Assembly: GCA_025449115.1 (NCBI GenBank)
Contig: JAHLKC010000015.1
Location: 310,001-374,000 of the forward strand
From: Chytridium lagenaria
Lineage: Eukaryota > Chytridiomycota > Chytridiomycetes > Chytridiales > Chytridiaceae
Length of the DNA: 64,000 nucleotides
Direction of reading: 5' to 3'
Part shown: piece by piece, positions 46,902 through 58,600 of the stretch
Position numbering within the stretch: position 1 is the first letter of the stretch
Layout: every line of letters begins with the position of its first letter
Notes under the pieces: model-generated
Databases searched by the model: none
What the model saw: the letters and a program-made list of their open reading frames with translations, nothing else
What the model was told of the DNA's origin: nothing
Position numbers and translations under genes: made by a program

Positions 46902-47413
46902 CAATCACTCTTTGAAATTTTGCTTGCTACGAAAAGAGTGGACTATTAAACAGGTCGGCAACAGGGCCAGCTTTGACGACTTTGGATGGAGTTTGACGTT
47001 CTATGGCGATTGACCCGGAAGAATGGACGAGGAGGCAAGTGGTTTTGTGGCTTACGCGATGTGGTTTCAGGTATGAAGGTATAGAGATTTTTAAAGGTGA
47101 GTTTATATAAATAAACACCCATGGTTCTGTGCCAGAATAAATTACCTTTAAATCTTTCAATTACCTCATGACAATTTCGGAGAGAGTCGAACCTTTCGAC
47201 AATTTCCCTCATTGGGCATATGAGAGCGGCTGTGCCTTCAACGGTTGAACTTGAAGAACGTGCAACGAAATAAATAATGTGGAGGTGCGTCAAACTTGGA
47301 GAGTGTAGGATAAAAAGGAATGATGGGGGGACGTCTATTCTCCATCATTCCAAACAACAGTCTACCTTTAGTACCCAGAGCAAAGCAAATCAACACCCTC
47401 GCCTACAAAGAAC
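46902..47413. other. Divergent intergenic region
   Basis: About 510 bp between the ankyrin-RING gene 3 start (-) and the next plus-strand gene, so probably promoter sequence for both. No other feature seen. Confidence 0.45.
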
Positions 47414-48044
47414 ATGTCCACATTCTCCATCCAGAACTTGTTCAAAGTAAGTCTATCCTTCCCTGCCCACATTGGCGCACTTTTTTCCCCTACAAAATCA
47501 AAGACACTCACTCACCTTCCACCGTCTAATAGAAAAAGAACAAGATCACTGAACCCACCACCACCACCTCCAACCCGCCCAAACCCTCCAAAGACGTTAA
47601 AAAACCCATCCAACCCTCCAAAGACGTCAAAAAGCCTATCCAACCTTCCTACAATGCGCGGTCTCAGCAACCCTTGAGGTCTTTTAATACTGTAACGCAG
47701 AATAACAACTGGGTGAGTGTTTTTTTTGGATATGAAATGATGGGGGGTTTTTTTTACTGACTCTTTCAAAGGTTATTCTTACTGATAGCAGTTGCGATCA
47801 CACGTCGTCGTCTCAAGATGATTCCACGTTATCCACGCATAACCATACCCACGAATATACCCCGCCCCAACACAACTGGAGCACGCATAACAATGATGCA
47901 TGGACGTCAGACAACAACTACACAACGTCCACGTCTGATTACTCGAGCAACTACACAACGTCCACGTCTGATTACTCGAGCTCATCCCACGATTACAGTA
48001 GTAGTTCAGCGTGTGATACTACTACAGGAGGGTCGTGGGATTAA
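47414..48044 (+). CDS. Small Ser/Thr/Asn-rich low-complexity protein
   Basis: Unrecognised. The start is ATG 47414 (MSTFSIQNLFK), an intron follows to ~47530, then a Lys/Pro-rich segment with a direct repeat (SKDVKKPIQP twice). A second intron (~47715-47788) leads to a Ser/Thr/Asn/His-rich C-terminus with NYTTSTSDYSS twice (33-bp direct repeat at 47916-47980), ending GGSWD-stop. About 155 residues, probably disordered. The gene model is supported by clean GT/AG joins that keep composition and frame, not by homology. Confidence 0.5.
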
Positions 48045-48805
48045 AAGACTTGTGGAATGGATGATTTGAATATGAATATGGTTGTTGGTCTCTTTGTCAA
48101 ATCAATAGTATTATTGTGAAGTATATGTAAATGTAAATAAATAAATAAATAAATAAAATATCTGTATGTATCGGTTAAATATATATCATGAATATTAAAT
48201 AACAAGCGTCAAGCCAACGAACGAGTAAGTTCAACAATTTCTTCGCTGTCAGATCCTGTAAAGCGACTTTACATCAACCACCGTCACTTCATTTCCAACG
48301 TCCAACAAAGAATTTTTGAACTCTGACGAAAAACCTCCATTTCCAATCCGTCAATCAATAAAACCCCCCATCGTTAACATCTCCACAATAAGTATCACCG
48401 TTCTCATCTCCATTGCTAACGACAAACCCCACTGCGTTGTAAATCATATTCCGAGTTCAAAAAAGGATAGGTCGCATTCTTTCCATTCATCAAACAGAAA
48501 TCAAAAAAAAAGGAGCTCATTTCCCCAACCCCATGTACCCAAAATCCTCATTTCCAGGTAACGATTATACCGCAATATTATTAAAGAGGTTCAACACAAT
48601 ACCAGCCAAAAAAAAAGGCGTCGGGAAAGATGAGGCATATACCAAAAAAAAAAATTATCCTAAAAGATAAAAACAGAGATAAAAAACAGGAAAACAAGGG
48701 GGGCGTCGTCTATCGGTCTACGAAAAAAAAAAAAAAAAAAAAAAGGATGGCTTTGGATAATATACCCAAAGAAAGGGGGAAAACAGAGAAAAGGGAGAAA
48801 ATGAT
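48045..48805. other. Intergenic with simple repeats
   Basis: Contains an AAAT repeat (48136-48160) and a ~22-base poly-A tract (48723-48744). No gene supported. Confidence 0.55.
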
Positions 48806-50332
48806 TTAAAACGGCCACCACGAACCCCTACTCTTATTCTCCGCCTTCACCATCTGCTTCCTCGCCCTCCTCAAACTCTCCTCCACAGCCACAACCTCCT
48901 CCCCCTCCCCTCCCCCACAACCCCAGCAACCCTCTCCACAACCTCCTCCCCCAACTCCCCCCCATCCCCTCCACATCTCCACAACCCCTTCCAACCCCTC
49001 ATCCACAACAACCCCAACCCTCCCATCCCGGAGGTACCTTTCTAAAGTCTGACCACCCCGCAGCGCCCGATAATGGTCGTTGAGACGGACAATGTTGTAG
49101 AGGAGGAACACGTTGGGACCGGGGAGGAGGGTGGCGCTTGCCGAGAGGGGGAGGAGGAGGATGGAGAGGAAGAGGTAGCGACGGTGGTGGGAGATGCGGT
49201 GGTGGGAGACGTGGTGGAGGTGGGAGAGGGCGAGGGGGGAGGGATGGTGGAGGGATGGTGGATGGTGATTTGGGCGTCAATGGTGGGCTAGATGGAAAAA
49301 TGGTGAGTTTTTTTTTTGGTGATTTTGTTTTAAAACGAAATGAAAATAAAGAATGTGGAAAACGGGATATGGTAAATGAAAAAAAAAAAACAATATTAGG
49401 CATGAAAATGAGGGGAAATAGCGAAATATGGAAATAGCGAAATAAGGCTATAATCGAAAAATAGAGGGAAAACGGGTGGAAAAGGATAAATACAAGCGAG
49501 GAAAAAGCGAACTAACATTATAAAAACGTTAATGATAAAAACAAAACAAAAAAGGCACACCAAAAAAGAAAGACGGCCCACAACGAAACCCCATCTCTCC
49601 CACTATGCAACCAAAAAAAGCTTCCCAAAAAATACCAAGAAAAAGTGAAGCCCAACGAAGAATATACAAGGCATAGAACATGAGGGGGAGTAGCGAAATA
49701 TGGCTATGAATGATGAAAAAGGCACACCAAAAAAGAAAGAAACAAGGCTCACAACAAAACTCATCTCTCACAATTCATGCAATCAAAAAAAGGTCTAGAA
49801 AAAACAGAAAACGGAAAAGAGGGGGAAGTGGAGTAGATGAATGACGGCTCACAACAAAAACCCATCTCCCACATCAAGCCATCGCCAAAAGCCTCCAAAC
49901 AAACCCAGAAAAGGGGAAAAACGTCCATCAAAGGGAGAGAAAAACCCCGGGAATGACCCTCACCTTCATCAACACACTCGGCACACTCTTCAAAAATACT
50001 CTTCCCCATCAATCCCATCCAACACATCCCTCCCAAACCCATACAACCGTCTCTGCCAACTCCCCTCCGGTTTCGCTCCCATCCCTTCCCACTGTGAACT
50101 CACCCATCCCGATACCTTCTTGACCCTCCGCATCACATCTGCCGAGGCCTTGTTCGAGGGTGTGGAGAGGGCGGTGAGGGCGGCATGGGAGGTTGGGGGA
50201 TGTGGCAGAACCAATGATGGGGGGGGGAGGGGGAGGAGGGGGGTTGTTGGGGTGTGTGGGGGGGTGGGGGGAGACGGAGGGGAAGAGGATGAGACGGAGG
50301 AGGATGCGGGGTGGGGATGTTGGGGTGGCCAT
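48806..50332 (-). CDS. Mitochondrial K+-H+ exchange-related protein (Mit_KHE1-like)
   Basis: Fungal family (yeast YDL183C group) linked to mitochondrial potassium-proton exchange at the inner membrane. The proposed start is the ATG at 50332 (MATPTSPPRILLRLILFP), an Arg-rich, acid-poor N-terminus suiting a mitochondrial presequence. After a frame change: ADVMRRVKKVSGWVSSQWEG and LYGFGRDVLDGIDGEEYFLK (one T missing near 49998), ending SVPSVLMK at the 49963 donor. The intron 49288-49963 is repeat-filled. The second exon gives RRYLFLSILLLPLSASATLL, then PGPNVFLLYNIVRLNDHYRA and LRGGQTLERYLRDG, the family's FFYL..R..SHYRAL.G...LE pattern, and a Gly/Val-rich C-terminus ending GSWWPF. Homology rests on that pattern and its distance from the W..Q....LLDRI.-.EYFLKS block. 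Confidence 0.68.
49288..49963 (-). repeat. Repeat-containing intron of the Mit_KHE1-like gene
   Basis: A 676-nt intron with about three imperfect copies of a ~165-bp unit. Anchors on the plus strand: GGCACACCAAAAAAGAAAG at ~49554 and ~49721; CCATCTCTCCCACTATGCAA (49590) versus CATCTCTCACAATTCATGCA (~49762) and CCCATCTCCCACATCAAGCC (~49861). A-rich throughout on the plus strand (T-rich on the coding strand). Confidence 0.65.
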
Positions 50333-50486
50333 GGGGTGGCCTTTTTGGTGTAAAGTTGAGGTTGGGGGGGTTTTTTTTTTTTGTAGCACGTTTTTGTACA
50401 GCAAGGCAAAATTGACAGTTTGGGCTTATTGAGAGACCTGACAAAGCTCATGCTGGATAACGCGTCTAAACAGGGACGTTGAGTCA

Positions 50487-51515
50487 GGACTTGGAAAAGA
50501 CGACGTTATCACTGGCCTTTTGGATATGAAAGTGGTTATGAGAACGCGCACGCGTGAAAAGGCTGAAATGACGGTAGTTTTGATGGTTGACCCACGCTTC
50601 ATGGAGCACACGCTCCTGAGCCAACGTACCCCTCTTTATTTTGCTCTTTTTGTAGAACTCTCCCCTTCTTTTGTTTTAACATTCATGCGGTGCTTGGGGT
50701 GGCGGGATGTTGTGAGGATGGGGTGAAGATCTGGATTTGCGGGACTTGGAAAAGACGACGTTTTCACTGGCCTTTTGGATATGAAAGTGGTTATGAGAAC
50801 GGTCACGCGTGAAAAGGCCGAAATGACGATAATTGTGATGGTTGACCCACGCTTCACGGAGCACAGGCTCCTGAGCCAACGTACCCCTCTGTTTATTTTG
50901 CTCTTTTGTAGAAAACTCCCCCCTTCTTTTTGTTTTAACATTCATGCGGTGCTTGGGGTGGCGGGATGTTGTGAGGATGGGGTGAAGATCTGGATTGCGG
51001 GACTTGGAAAAAGACGACGTTTTCCACTGGCCTTTTGGATATGAAAGTGGTTATGAGAACGGTCACGCGTGAAAAGGCTGACATGACGGTCATTTTGATG
51101 GTTGACCCACGCTTCATGGAGCACACGCTGCTGAACCAACGTACCCTCTGTTCATTTTGCTCTTTTTGTAGAAACTCCCCCCCTCTTTTTGTTTTAACAT
51201 GCGGTGTTTGGGGGGGAGTCTATCGTCGGGATGTTGTGAGAGGGTGAAGATCTGGATTTGTGGGACTTGGAAAAAGACTACGTTATTCACTGGCCTTTTG
51301 GATATTAAAGTGGTTATGAGAACGCTCACGCGTGAAAAGGCTGACATGACGGTCATTGTGATGGTTGACCCGCCCCGAAGCACCCACGCTCCAGAGGCAA
51401 CGTACCCTCTTTTTGTAGAAACTCCCCCCCCTTCCTTTTATTTTAACATTCATGCGGTGTTGGGGGGGAGTCTATCGTCGGGATGTGGTGAGGGTGAAGA
51501 TCCGGATTTGAGAAA
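50487..51515. repeat. Satellite: four tandem copies of a ~255-263 bp unit
   Basis: Copies begin at about 50487, 50742, 51001 and 51263. The anchor CTGGCCTTTTGGATAT lies at 50512, 50767, 51027 and 51290, giving spacings of 255, 260 and 263 bp. Each unit also has GAAAAGGCTGACATGACGGT-like, ACGCGTGAAAAGGC and GGTTGACCCACGCTTCATGG-like stretches. Similarity falls towards the right end, where the fourth copy has lost part of the ACCCACGCTTC region. Open frames run through parts of each unit on both strands but shift from copy to copy, so coding is unlikely. Confidence 0.9.
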
Positions 51516-51722
51516 TTAATCTTTTTTTTTTTCCTTTTTTTACGGGGATCAGACGCGTACACGGCGAGCTGGTTCATGTTTTTTTTCGTACGTACGCATG
51601 TAGATGATGAGTGTGAGGGAAAACATGTGGTTGCTTTTTTTGTATGTGATATCATATCTATTCTAATTGACCTTTTTTCGCGTCTTTACAGGGGATGGAA
51701 GTAGAAGAAGAATGAAGTGGGA

Positions 51723-53171
51723 TTACTTTTTAAAAAAGAGACGGATATAAAAAAAAAAAACAGAAAAAATAACGTATTCAAGAAGATGCTGTTGTGATTC
51801 CTCATCACTCCCCTCATCCTCACTCCCGTCATCCCCATTCCCAGCATCATGAGCATCATCATGCGCCTCGGCAATCAAAAACCTCACCCCAAAACGCCTC
51901 CTCCTGTCGTTTCCTCTCCACCAAAAACGGATCCACCCTCCCACTCCTAACCTCAAACCTCAAATGTTTCTTCAAACGCATCGGCTCTTGAAAACGTTGC
52001 CCCGCAATGGTGCACGCGTAGGGTCGGAGATTGGTGTGCCGTGTGCGTTTGTGACGGTTGAGGTCGTGACGACGACGGAACTCGGAGGTGCAGATGTCGC
52101 AGTGGAAGAGGGTGGTGGTGCCGTGGGGAGATTTTGTGGGATTTGAGGTGGGCTTTGCGGGTGAAGGTGCGGGGGCAGTTGGGGTGGGGGCAGGTGTAGA
52201 GGGAGCGGGGGGGGGGGAGGTGGGGGTTGGGGTTGAGGTTGGGGTGGGGAGGGGGAGGGTTGGTTGGGGGACGGGGGATGCGGGTTTGGGGATGGTGTGG
52301 GGGACGGGGGATGCGATCTTGGGGATGGTGTGCGGGATGGTGGGGATGGTGGGGATGGGGTGGGAGGGTGGGAGTTGGTGGTGGTGGTGGTGAGATAAGG
52401 GAGCGTAGGTAGGGGTAAGTAGGGTAAGCAAGGTATTGGTGATGCGGGTGTGGTGGAGCTGGGGTGACTAGAGAAATGGTGGGAGGGTAAAGGGACAGGT
52501 GATGCGAGGATTTTAGGCGTGGTGTTTGTGGTTTGAACGTGGGTTCTCGTGTACGCGTTGGTCATGGATGTGGTTGGGCTTCTAATAAAAATTAAAAAAA
52601 AAAGAAGAAGAGTAAGTATACAAAAAGTAAAAATGAGAAAATGAGAAAAAAAAAGGTTAAATGTAAAGTTTGGCTAATTACCTGACTGAAGCGAGATGAG
52701 TGAGAGCTTGCGCGGCTTCCTTGTGGATGGCAGAGGGATCATCTACAGGGGGAAGGCAGTCTGGTGGTCTTGTAGACGTGTGGGGTGTAGCTGGGAGCAG
52801 ACTGATGTTGTTGTTGTTGTTGTTGTGACCGATCGTAGTGGTAGGAAAAGGGGAGGAAGTTGACGGAGTGGTTTTGTTGTTGTTGTTGATAGGATGAGTG
52901 GGAGATGCGTATGAAAAAGTGGGAGTGGTGTAGACTGTGGGCGTCATGACGGAACGATAGGAGGGTGGCTGGGGTGGGGATGGGGAGGATGCGGGTGAAG
53001 GGATCATCATGCCAGGGGTTTGCTGGTGGTGGTGGACAAGAGAGGGGAGGTGAGGTAGCATGGAGGAGGAGATGGAAAGGGTTGATATAGACGATCGTTT
53101 GAAGACGATGACATGGACGAGTTGGATGGTTGTTGGCGAGATGCGTCGACGACAGTGTGTGAAGCTTCCAT
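51723..53171 (-). CDS. C2H2 zinc-finger transcription factor
   Basis: Probable nuclear DNA-binding regulator. The N-terminus may start at the ATG 53171 (MEASHTVVDASRQQPSNSS) or 53061 (MLPHLPSLVHHHQQ). It is Ser/Pro/Asn/Gln-rich, with an Asn run coded by AAC/CAA repeats (52800-52835), ending DPSAIHKEAAQALTHLASVR at an intron (~52680-52575). After a Pro-rich region come the fingers near the C-terminus: YTCPHPNCPRTFTRKAHLKS (finger 1), FHCDICTSEFRRRHDLNRHK (finger 2, complete C2H2) and a third, HCGATFSRADA..KKHLRF, split by small shifts. This order (C-x4-C, C-x2-C with RRHDLNRH, then CGATFSRADALKKHL) is common in fungal C2H2 regulators. An acidic tail (DDGSEDEGSDEE) ends at ~51723. At least three frame shifts (near 52130, 52010, 51890). 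Confidence 0.7.
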
Positions 53172-55620
53172 TTGGTGATCTCTTGTGTTTTTTTTTGCTG
53201 CTTTTCTCAAGGTAGGCGGAGAGCAAGAGAGCGAGAGGTGGGTTGGGGGTAAGGGGTTGAAGAGACCTTTTTGTAATGAGGGAAAGTGAGGAAAGGCGTG
53301 TGCCGTTTTTCAGGTGGCGAGGTGTGCGCGCCAGGGGCGTTTTGGGATTTTTTATGCTTTTTTTTTAAATAAATTTTTAGAATAAAATTTAAATTTTTTT
53401 TGGTTCCTTAGACAGCAGGCGGCGTGGTTATATGTGACAAGAGGATGGATGGATGGTTGTTTCAGGTGGTTTGGTTATTCAGACGGAATGCTGAGTATGT
53501 GCGGTTTGGATGGATGGTTGTGTTGCAGTAGTTGTAAATAGTTGTTGTGTTTAGTAAATATTTAAAAAGAATAAAAAGAAAGTGGTGAGTATATAGGTAA
53601 GGTGGGTTAGATGGGTAATAATGAGGTAGGAAGGAGTAGGAAGGAGTAATAGGTATTAAAGAGTAATTAATAGTAATTAATATATATGGAGGAGGTATAA
53701 GAAGGGATGGAGAGTAGAGAAAGTGAATATAGAATAGAATAGAATAGAATAGAATCAAAGCAAAGAGTATTTTACCTTGTCATTATATTAATATATATAT
53801 TAGATATGAATAGGGATGATGGTGAGGTATATGATAGTTATGTATTGACCTTCCATATAAAGGCATGCTGTTATTATTAATTAGTAATAAATAAGTTAAA
53901 TATAATAATAAATGTATATTATTTATATTATATATTCATGAAACATGACAAAACATGAACAATAACAATAATTAATAATATGCTTTATTGTCGTACAGCC
54001 TCTCCACCCAGAGAGATAATAAAATAATAAATAATAATAATAATATATATATAGGTTCCAAGGCGTATACCTATGTTATTACATACCTATTATACATCAT
54101 ATAAATATAAATACGTAACGTATGTATACGTAATATTTATAATTATAAAATCACAAGCCTCTCTCCTAGGTATATATAAATAATTAGCCTACAAACGCCA
54201 AGGCAAAGCATTGTTAATTATTAAATAAATAAATAAATAAACTCCACCTGCCAAAATAGGAAACTCTAGTTATATAACTAATACTAATTCTATGTATATA
54301 TGTAATACACTAGAATAATAATAAACTTTAAAAAATAATCCTTAATATATAATGTTGATACTTAAATAATAAAAAATGACAATTCCTGTTGTTTGTTCTT
54401 TTTCTTTCTTTGCTCATTCATCATCATTATGTATTTATGTATGTATTATCTATGTAGGTAATAATCTTGGGCCCTCAGACGAACAGGACTTTTGGGTCCT
54501 ATAATATATTGAGAACGTTGACAATGTGCGCTGGATCCGGGAACATCATCATCATCATCATCATTGCCCATCCTTCCTACAAAGAAACACTTTATTGCCG
54601 ATAAAGAGACTTTGTAGAAAGGCGAGATGGAGACGCCTTTGGTTCGACATGGTCGGTTAGCCCAATGAGGGACGTGTGTTGTTTTATCTCTTATTGGATT
54701 TCAACGGGGAGTTGTGATTAGCACCAGTGCGTGCACAAGGTCGACCACACGATGTGGATATTCTGGGGTTCACTACAGAGATTTTGGACACTGTTCAGAT
54801 CTTTTCTTTTTATTCATTTTTATTACTTTTATTATTTTTCCTTTCTGGCTGTTTACCGCCTCCCGGATCTCAACTTTTGCATCGACAGAAGAATCCGTTG
54901 TGCCTCTTTCAATCTCATACCAAAATATTTACCCCAACCCATTTAAAAATAACATGAAATCTTTTAAAACGAAACTACCACTGGATTGCATCCTAGAAGA
55001 CTGCGGTGAACAAAGCCTCGCCCCCCCCCCAACCATCTCGTATCCAACGTCAATCTCAAATATTTAAGGTCATGGCTCGATCCAATCTTTTTTCTCATAA
55101 AAGGAGGCATAAAATCCGAGCTTGAATGATTCCAAAAAACTCGCGGGACTTGAAAATCACTTGAATTCCAACTTGACAGAGGGCGGTCGACCCGGATCTC
55201 TGGAAACATGTCCACCTTTAACCTGATTCCAGACTCGAGAGGAACGAAAATCGCCTCATTGGCGAAGATCTCATCACACTCTCGTCGGGATTAGCAAGTT
55301 TAAAATGTAAAAAACAAGGACGGGGAGGGGGTTTCCTTTTGCATACACTTTTACGTTTTCTTTCCTGCTCGTTACCAACGTTTTTCATAAACGACTCAAA
55401 CCCCTCACCATCGTCCACCCCTTTGACGGACCTAAAACTCTGTCAACCATCCAAAAAACAATCGTCCCCCCTTCCTAGCTGATTCACCGCGGTGGGGGGC
55501 CACAACCCAAAAACATATCCACCCATCCACCCACCCATTGCATGGACACCGACTCCACACACCTCCCACCTGGGGCCCCGCGGTTCCACCGCCGCCCGAT
55601 CCGCCCTTTCCTTGATCGCC
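53172..55620. other. Gene-poor, AT-rich region
   Basis: No supported gene. 53350-54480 is strikingly AT-rich, with AATAAT and ATATAT tracts, an AGAAT pentamer repeat (53731-53755) and an AAAT repeat (54222-54240). A CAT repeat lies at 54546-54564. From ~54500 the composition returns to normal; 54700-55480 shows only short frames without recognisable domains and probably leads into the cyclase gene's 5' region. Confidence 0.6.
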
Positions 55621-58600
55621 ATGACCCAAGCCGCATCCACCCCAGCCCCGGCCTCTGTGATCAGCCTTCCGCAGCATCATCTTCGAGCAGGATTGGGGAC
55701 GCATCTTCTTGCCCGTAAAGTGTGTGAGGATTTGGCGAAAAAGGTTGGGGAGACCTTGGGGACGGCTGGACCGGGGTTTCAGAGACTGGAGAGCTTGTCG
55801 GTCGGATCTGCGACGTCACCTTGTTATGGGGGGCGTATTTTGAGGTCGAGGAGGAGTGTGCGGTGGCGTTTATTGATATCTCGGGTAGGTGGGGGAGGAG
55901 GTTGCTCGCTGTAATTTATCCACACACACACACACCTATACTCTCTTTTTTTTTTCCGTTGAGGTGGCCTTTACCGATGGATATGAAGAGTTTCTTTTTA
56001 TCCCTCAAAGGGTGTTTTTTTTTTTTTTTTTTTTTATTTCTGGACGGACTTTATAACCATAAATGACACTCTCTCGCCCTATCCCATACTTATTTTTCTT
56101 TTCTTTGAGATGGCCCTTTTTTTATGCTCTTTCAAAGCGGGGGGGTTTTTTTGAATGGACTCCAACAAAGCACCAAAAGGCACTCTCTCGCCCTATCCCA
56201 CACTTATTTTTATTTCCTTTGAGGTGGCCTTTTTTTTATATTCTTTCAAAGCGGGTTTTTTTTTGAATGGACTCCAACAAAGCACCAAAAGGCACTCTCC
56301 CATCCCCCCACTCTTTTTTTTTCTTTCTTTGAGGTGGCCTTTTACAGATGGATATGAAGAGTTTCGGTTATATTCGTTCAAAGTGGTGTTTTTTTTGTTT
56401 TTTTTGGATGGAATCCAACAAACCACAAAATGACACTCTCTCACCCCATCCCCTACTCTTTTTTTTTTTTTCTTTGAGGTGACCTTTTACAGATGGATAT
56501 GAAGAGTTTCGGTTATATTCGTTCAAAGTGGTATTTTTTTGTTTTTTTTGGATGGAATCCAACAAACCACAAAATGACACTCTCTCACCCATCCCCACTC
56601 CTTTTTTTCTTTCTTTGAGGTGGCCTTTTACAGATGGATATGAAGAGTTTCGTTTATATTCGTTCAAAGTGGTGTTTTTTTTGTTTTTTGGATGGAATCC
56701 AACAAACCACAAAATGACACTCTCTCGCCCCATCCCCACTCTTTTTTTTTCTTTCTTTGAGGTGCCCTTTTACCGATGGATATGAAGAGTTTCGGTTATA
56801 TTCTTTCAAAATGGTGTTTTCACGGATGGACTTTAACCACAAAACACTCTCCCCCCTACCCCCACCTTTACAATGAAACAGGGTATAGCAGACTTACTAC
56901 CGAACTGACCACACAATATGGATCTATGGGGGGAGCGTCACTCATCAAAAGCCTCATTAACCCCATTGTGGAAGGTAAACGTTGATTTCATGTATGACGT
57001 TCACTCATGCGCAATTACTTTTTTGGGGGGTGTCAGGTATCGTTGAAGTCTGTGATCAGTATGGCGGAGGTGAGAGATTTTTTTAATGTTTTTTTTTTTT
57101 GAGTTCCTGGTGTCTGCCTGAACGACTCGTCGCTTTTACATGTGTTTTTTTTGTATGTCGCTTTTACATGTGTTTTTTTTGTATGTCTTCGAACCAGTTT
57201 TTATTACTGTTCGTTGGAGTTGTTCTGGTGTGGGGTTTCAGTCTACGTTAATTAATGTCGTAGTTTTTTTTCTTGTTTATTTATTATATTATGGTTTTCG
57301 AACCACTTTTTATTACTACTCATTGGATGCGGGGGGTTCAATCTGCCTGAATGACCGTCGTCGCTTTTTCATGTTTATTTATTCTATTATGGTTTTCCAA
57401 CCACTTTTTTATTACTGGTCGTTGGAGTTGTTCTAGTGTGGGGTTTTCAATCTACCTAAATGACCGTCGTCTCTTTTCATGTTTACTTATTCTATTATGG
57501 TTTGCGAACCACTTTTTATTACTGGTCGTTGGAGTTATTCTAGTGTGGGGTTTTCAATCTACCTAAATGACCGTCGTCTCTTTTTTCATGTTTACTTCTT
57601 TATATTATGGTTTTCCAACTACCCAAATCACTTTCTTTACACATTGTAAACATTCCACGGTTTCCAAACCACTCCATTTTCCTACCCTCTTTTCATTCTC
57701 TAACTACAAACCCTTTCATATTTATTTGTATTATGGTTTTCCAACTACCCAAATCACTTTCTTTACACATTGTAACATTCTACGGTTTCCAAACCCTCCA
57801 TTTCCTGCCCTTTTTTTCATACTCTAACAACAAACCCTTCCAGACATCGTCAAATTCTGTGGCGACAGCGTCACAGTCTCATGGTCACCTCTCGCCGGTA
57901 ACCCCCCCTCCCAACCTTTCCCACTAACCCCCACTCAGGCCAAACCCTCCCCTCAGGCCCCCTCTCCCGCGCCCTCTCCTGCAGTTTCAACCTCCTCGAA
58001 AAATTCTCCAACCACTCTGTCCTGATCCCCACCACCTCCCGACCGACACGGACAACCAAAAACCCGAAGAAGATGCGGCGAAAACCTCAACGTCACCCTC
58101 TCCTCTCCACCCGAGAAACGGAAACTCACCCTCTTTAAAGTACCCCGAAAATCAGAGGTTGATGTGGAGGTGGACGCGGACGCGAAACGACGGAGGGGGG
58201 AGTTGAGGTTTATGAAGTTGCATATTGGGGTGGGGGTTGGGAGTGTGTTTCATATGCATGTGGGGGGGAGGTCGAGACGGTTGGAGTATTTTTTGGCGGG
58301 ACCGGCGCCGTGTCAGGTATTGAACACCTTTTTTTTTTTTTTTATTACAGTCATTTTTTTTTGTGATGTTTTCTGGATGACCATCTCCACCCAAACTGAT
58401 CCTCATTGTGGGCTACTCACACACGCCTTTCCGTAAACTACTCCCCATACCCCTCTTTTCAAATACTCCCACCCCCCCCTTCCCGCAAACTACTCCCCAT
58501 CCCCTCTTTGCAAACTACTCCCCACCTTCCTCTTTTCAAACCACTCCCCACCCCTGCTTTTTGCAAACCACTCCCCATCTCCCTCTTTGCAAACTACTCC

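Noticed and set aside
49073..49437. Gly/Arg-rich plus-strand frames
   Set aside because: Antisense to the second exon of the Mit_KHE1-like gene; Gly/Arg composition comes from the Pro/His-rich coding strand.
50520..51519. Repeated short frames in the satellite (MDMKVVMRTxTREKAxMT-like)
   Set aside because: They recur only because the DNA is tandemly repeated; ends shift between copies and both strands are equally open.
52088..52412. Gly/Trp/Val-rich plus-strand frames
   Set aside because: Antisense of the Pro-rich linker of the zinc-finger protein.
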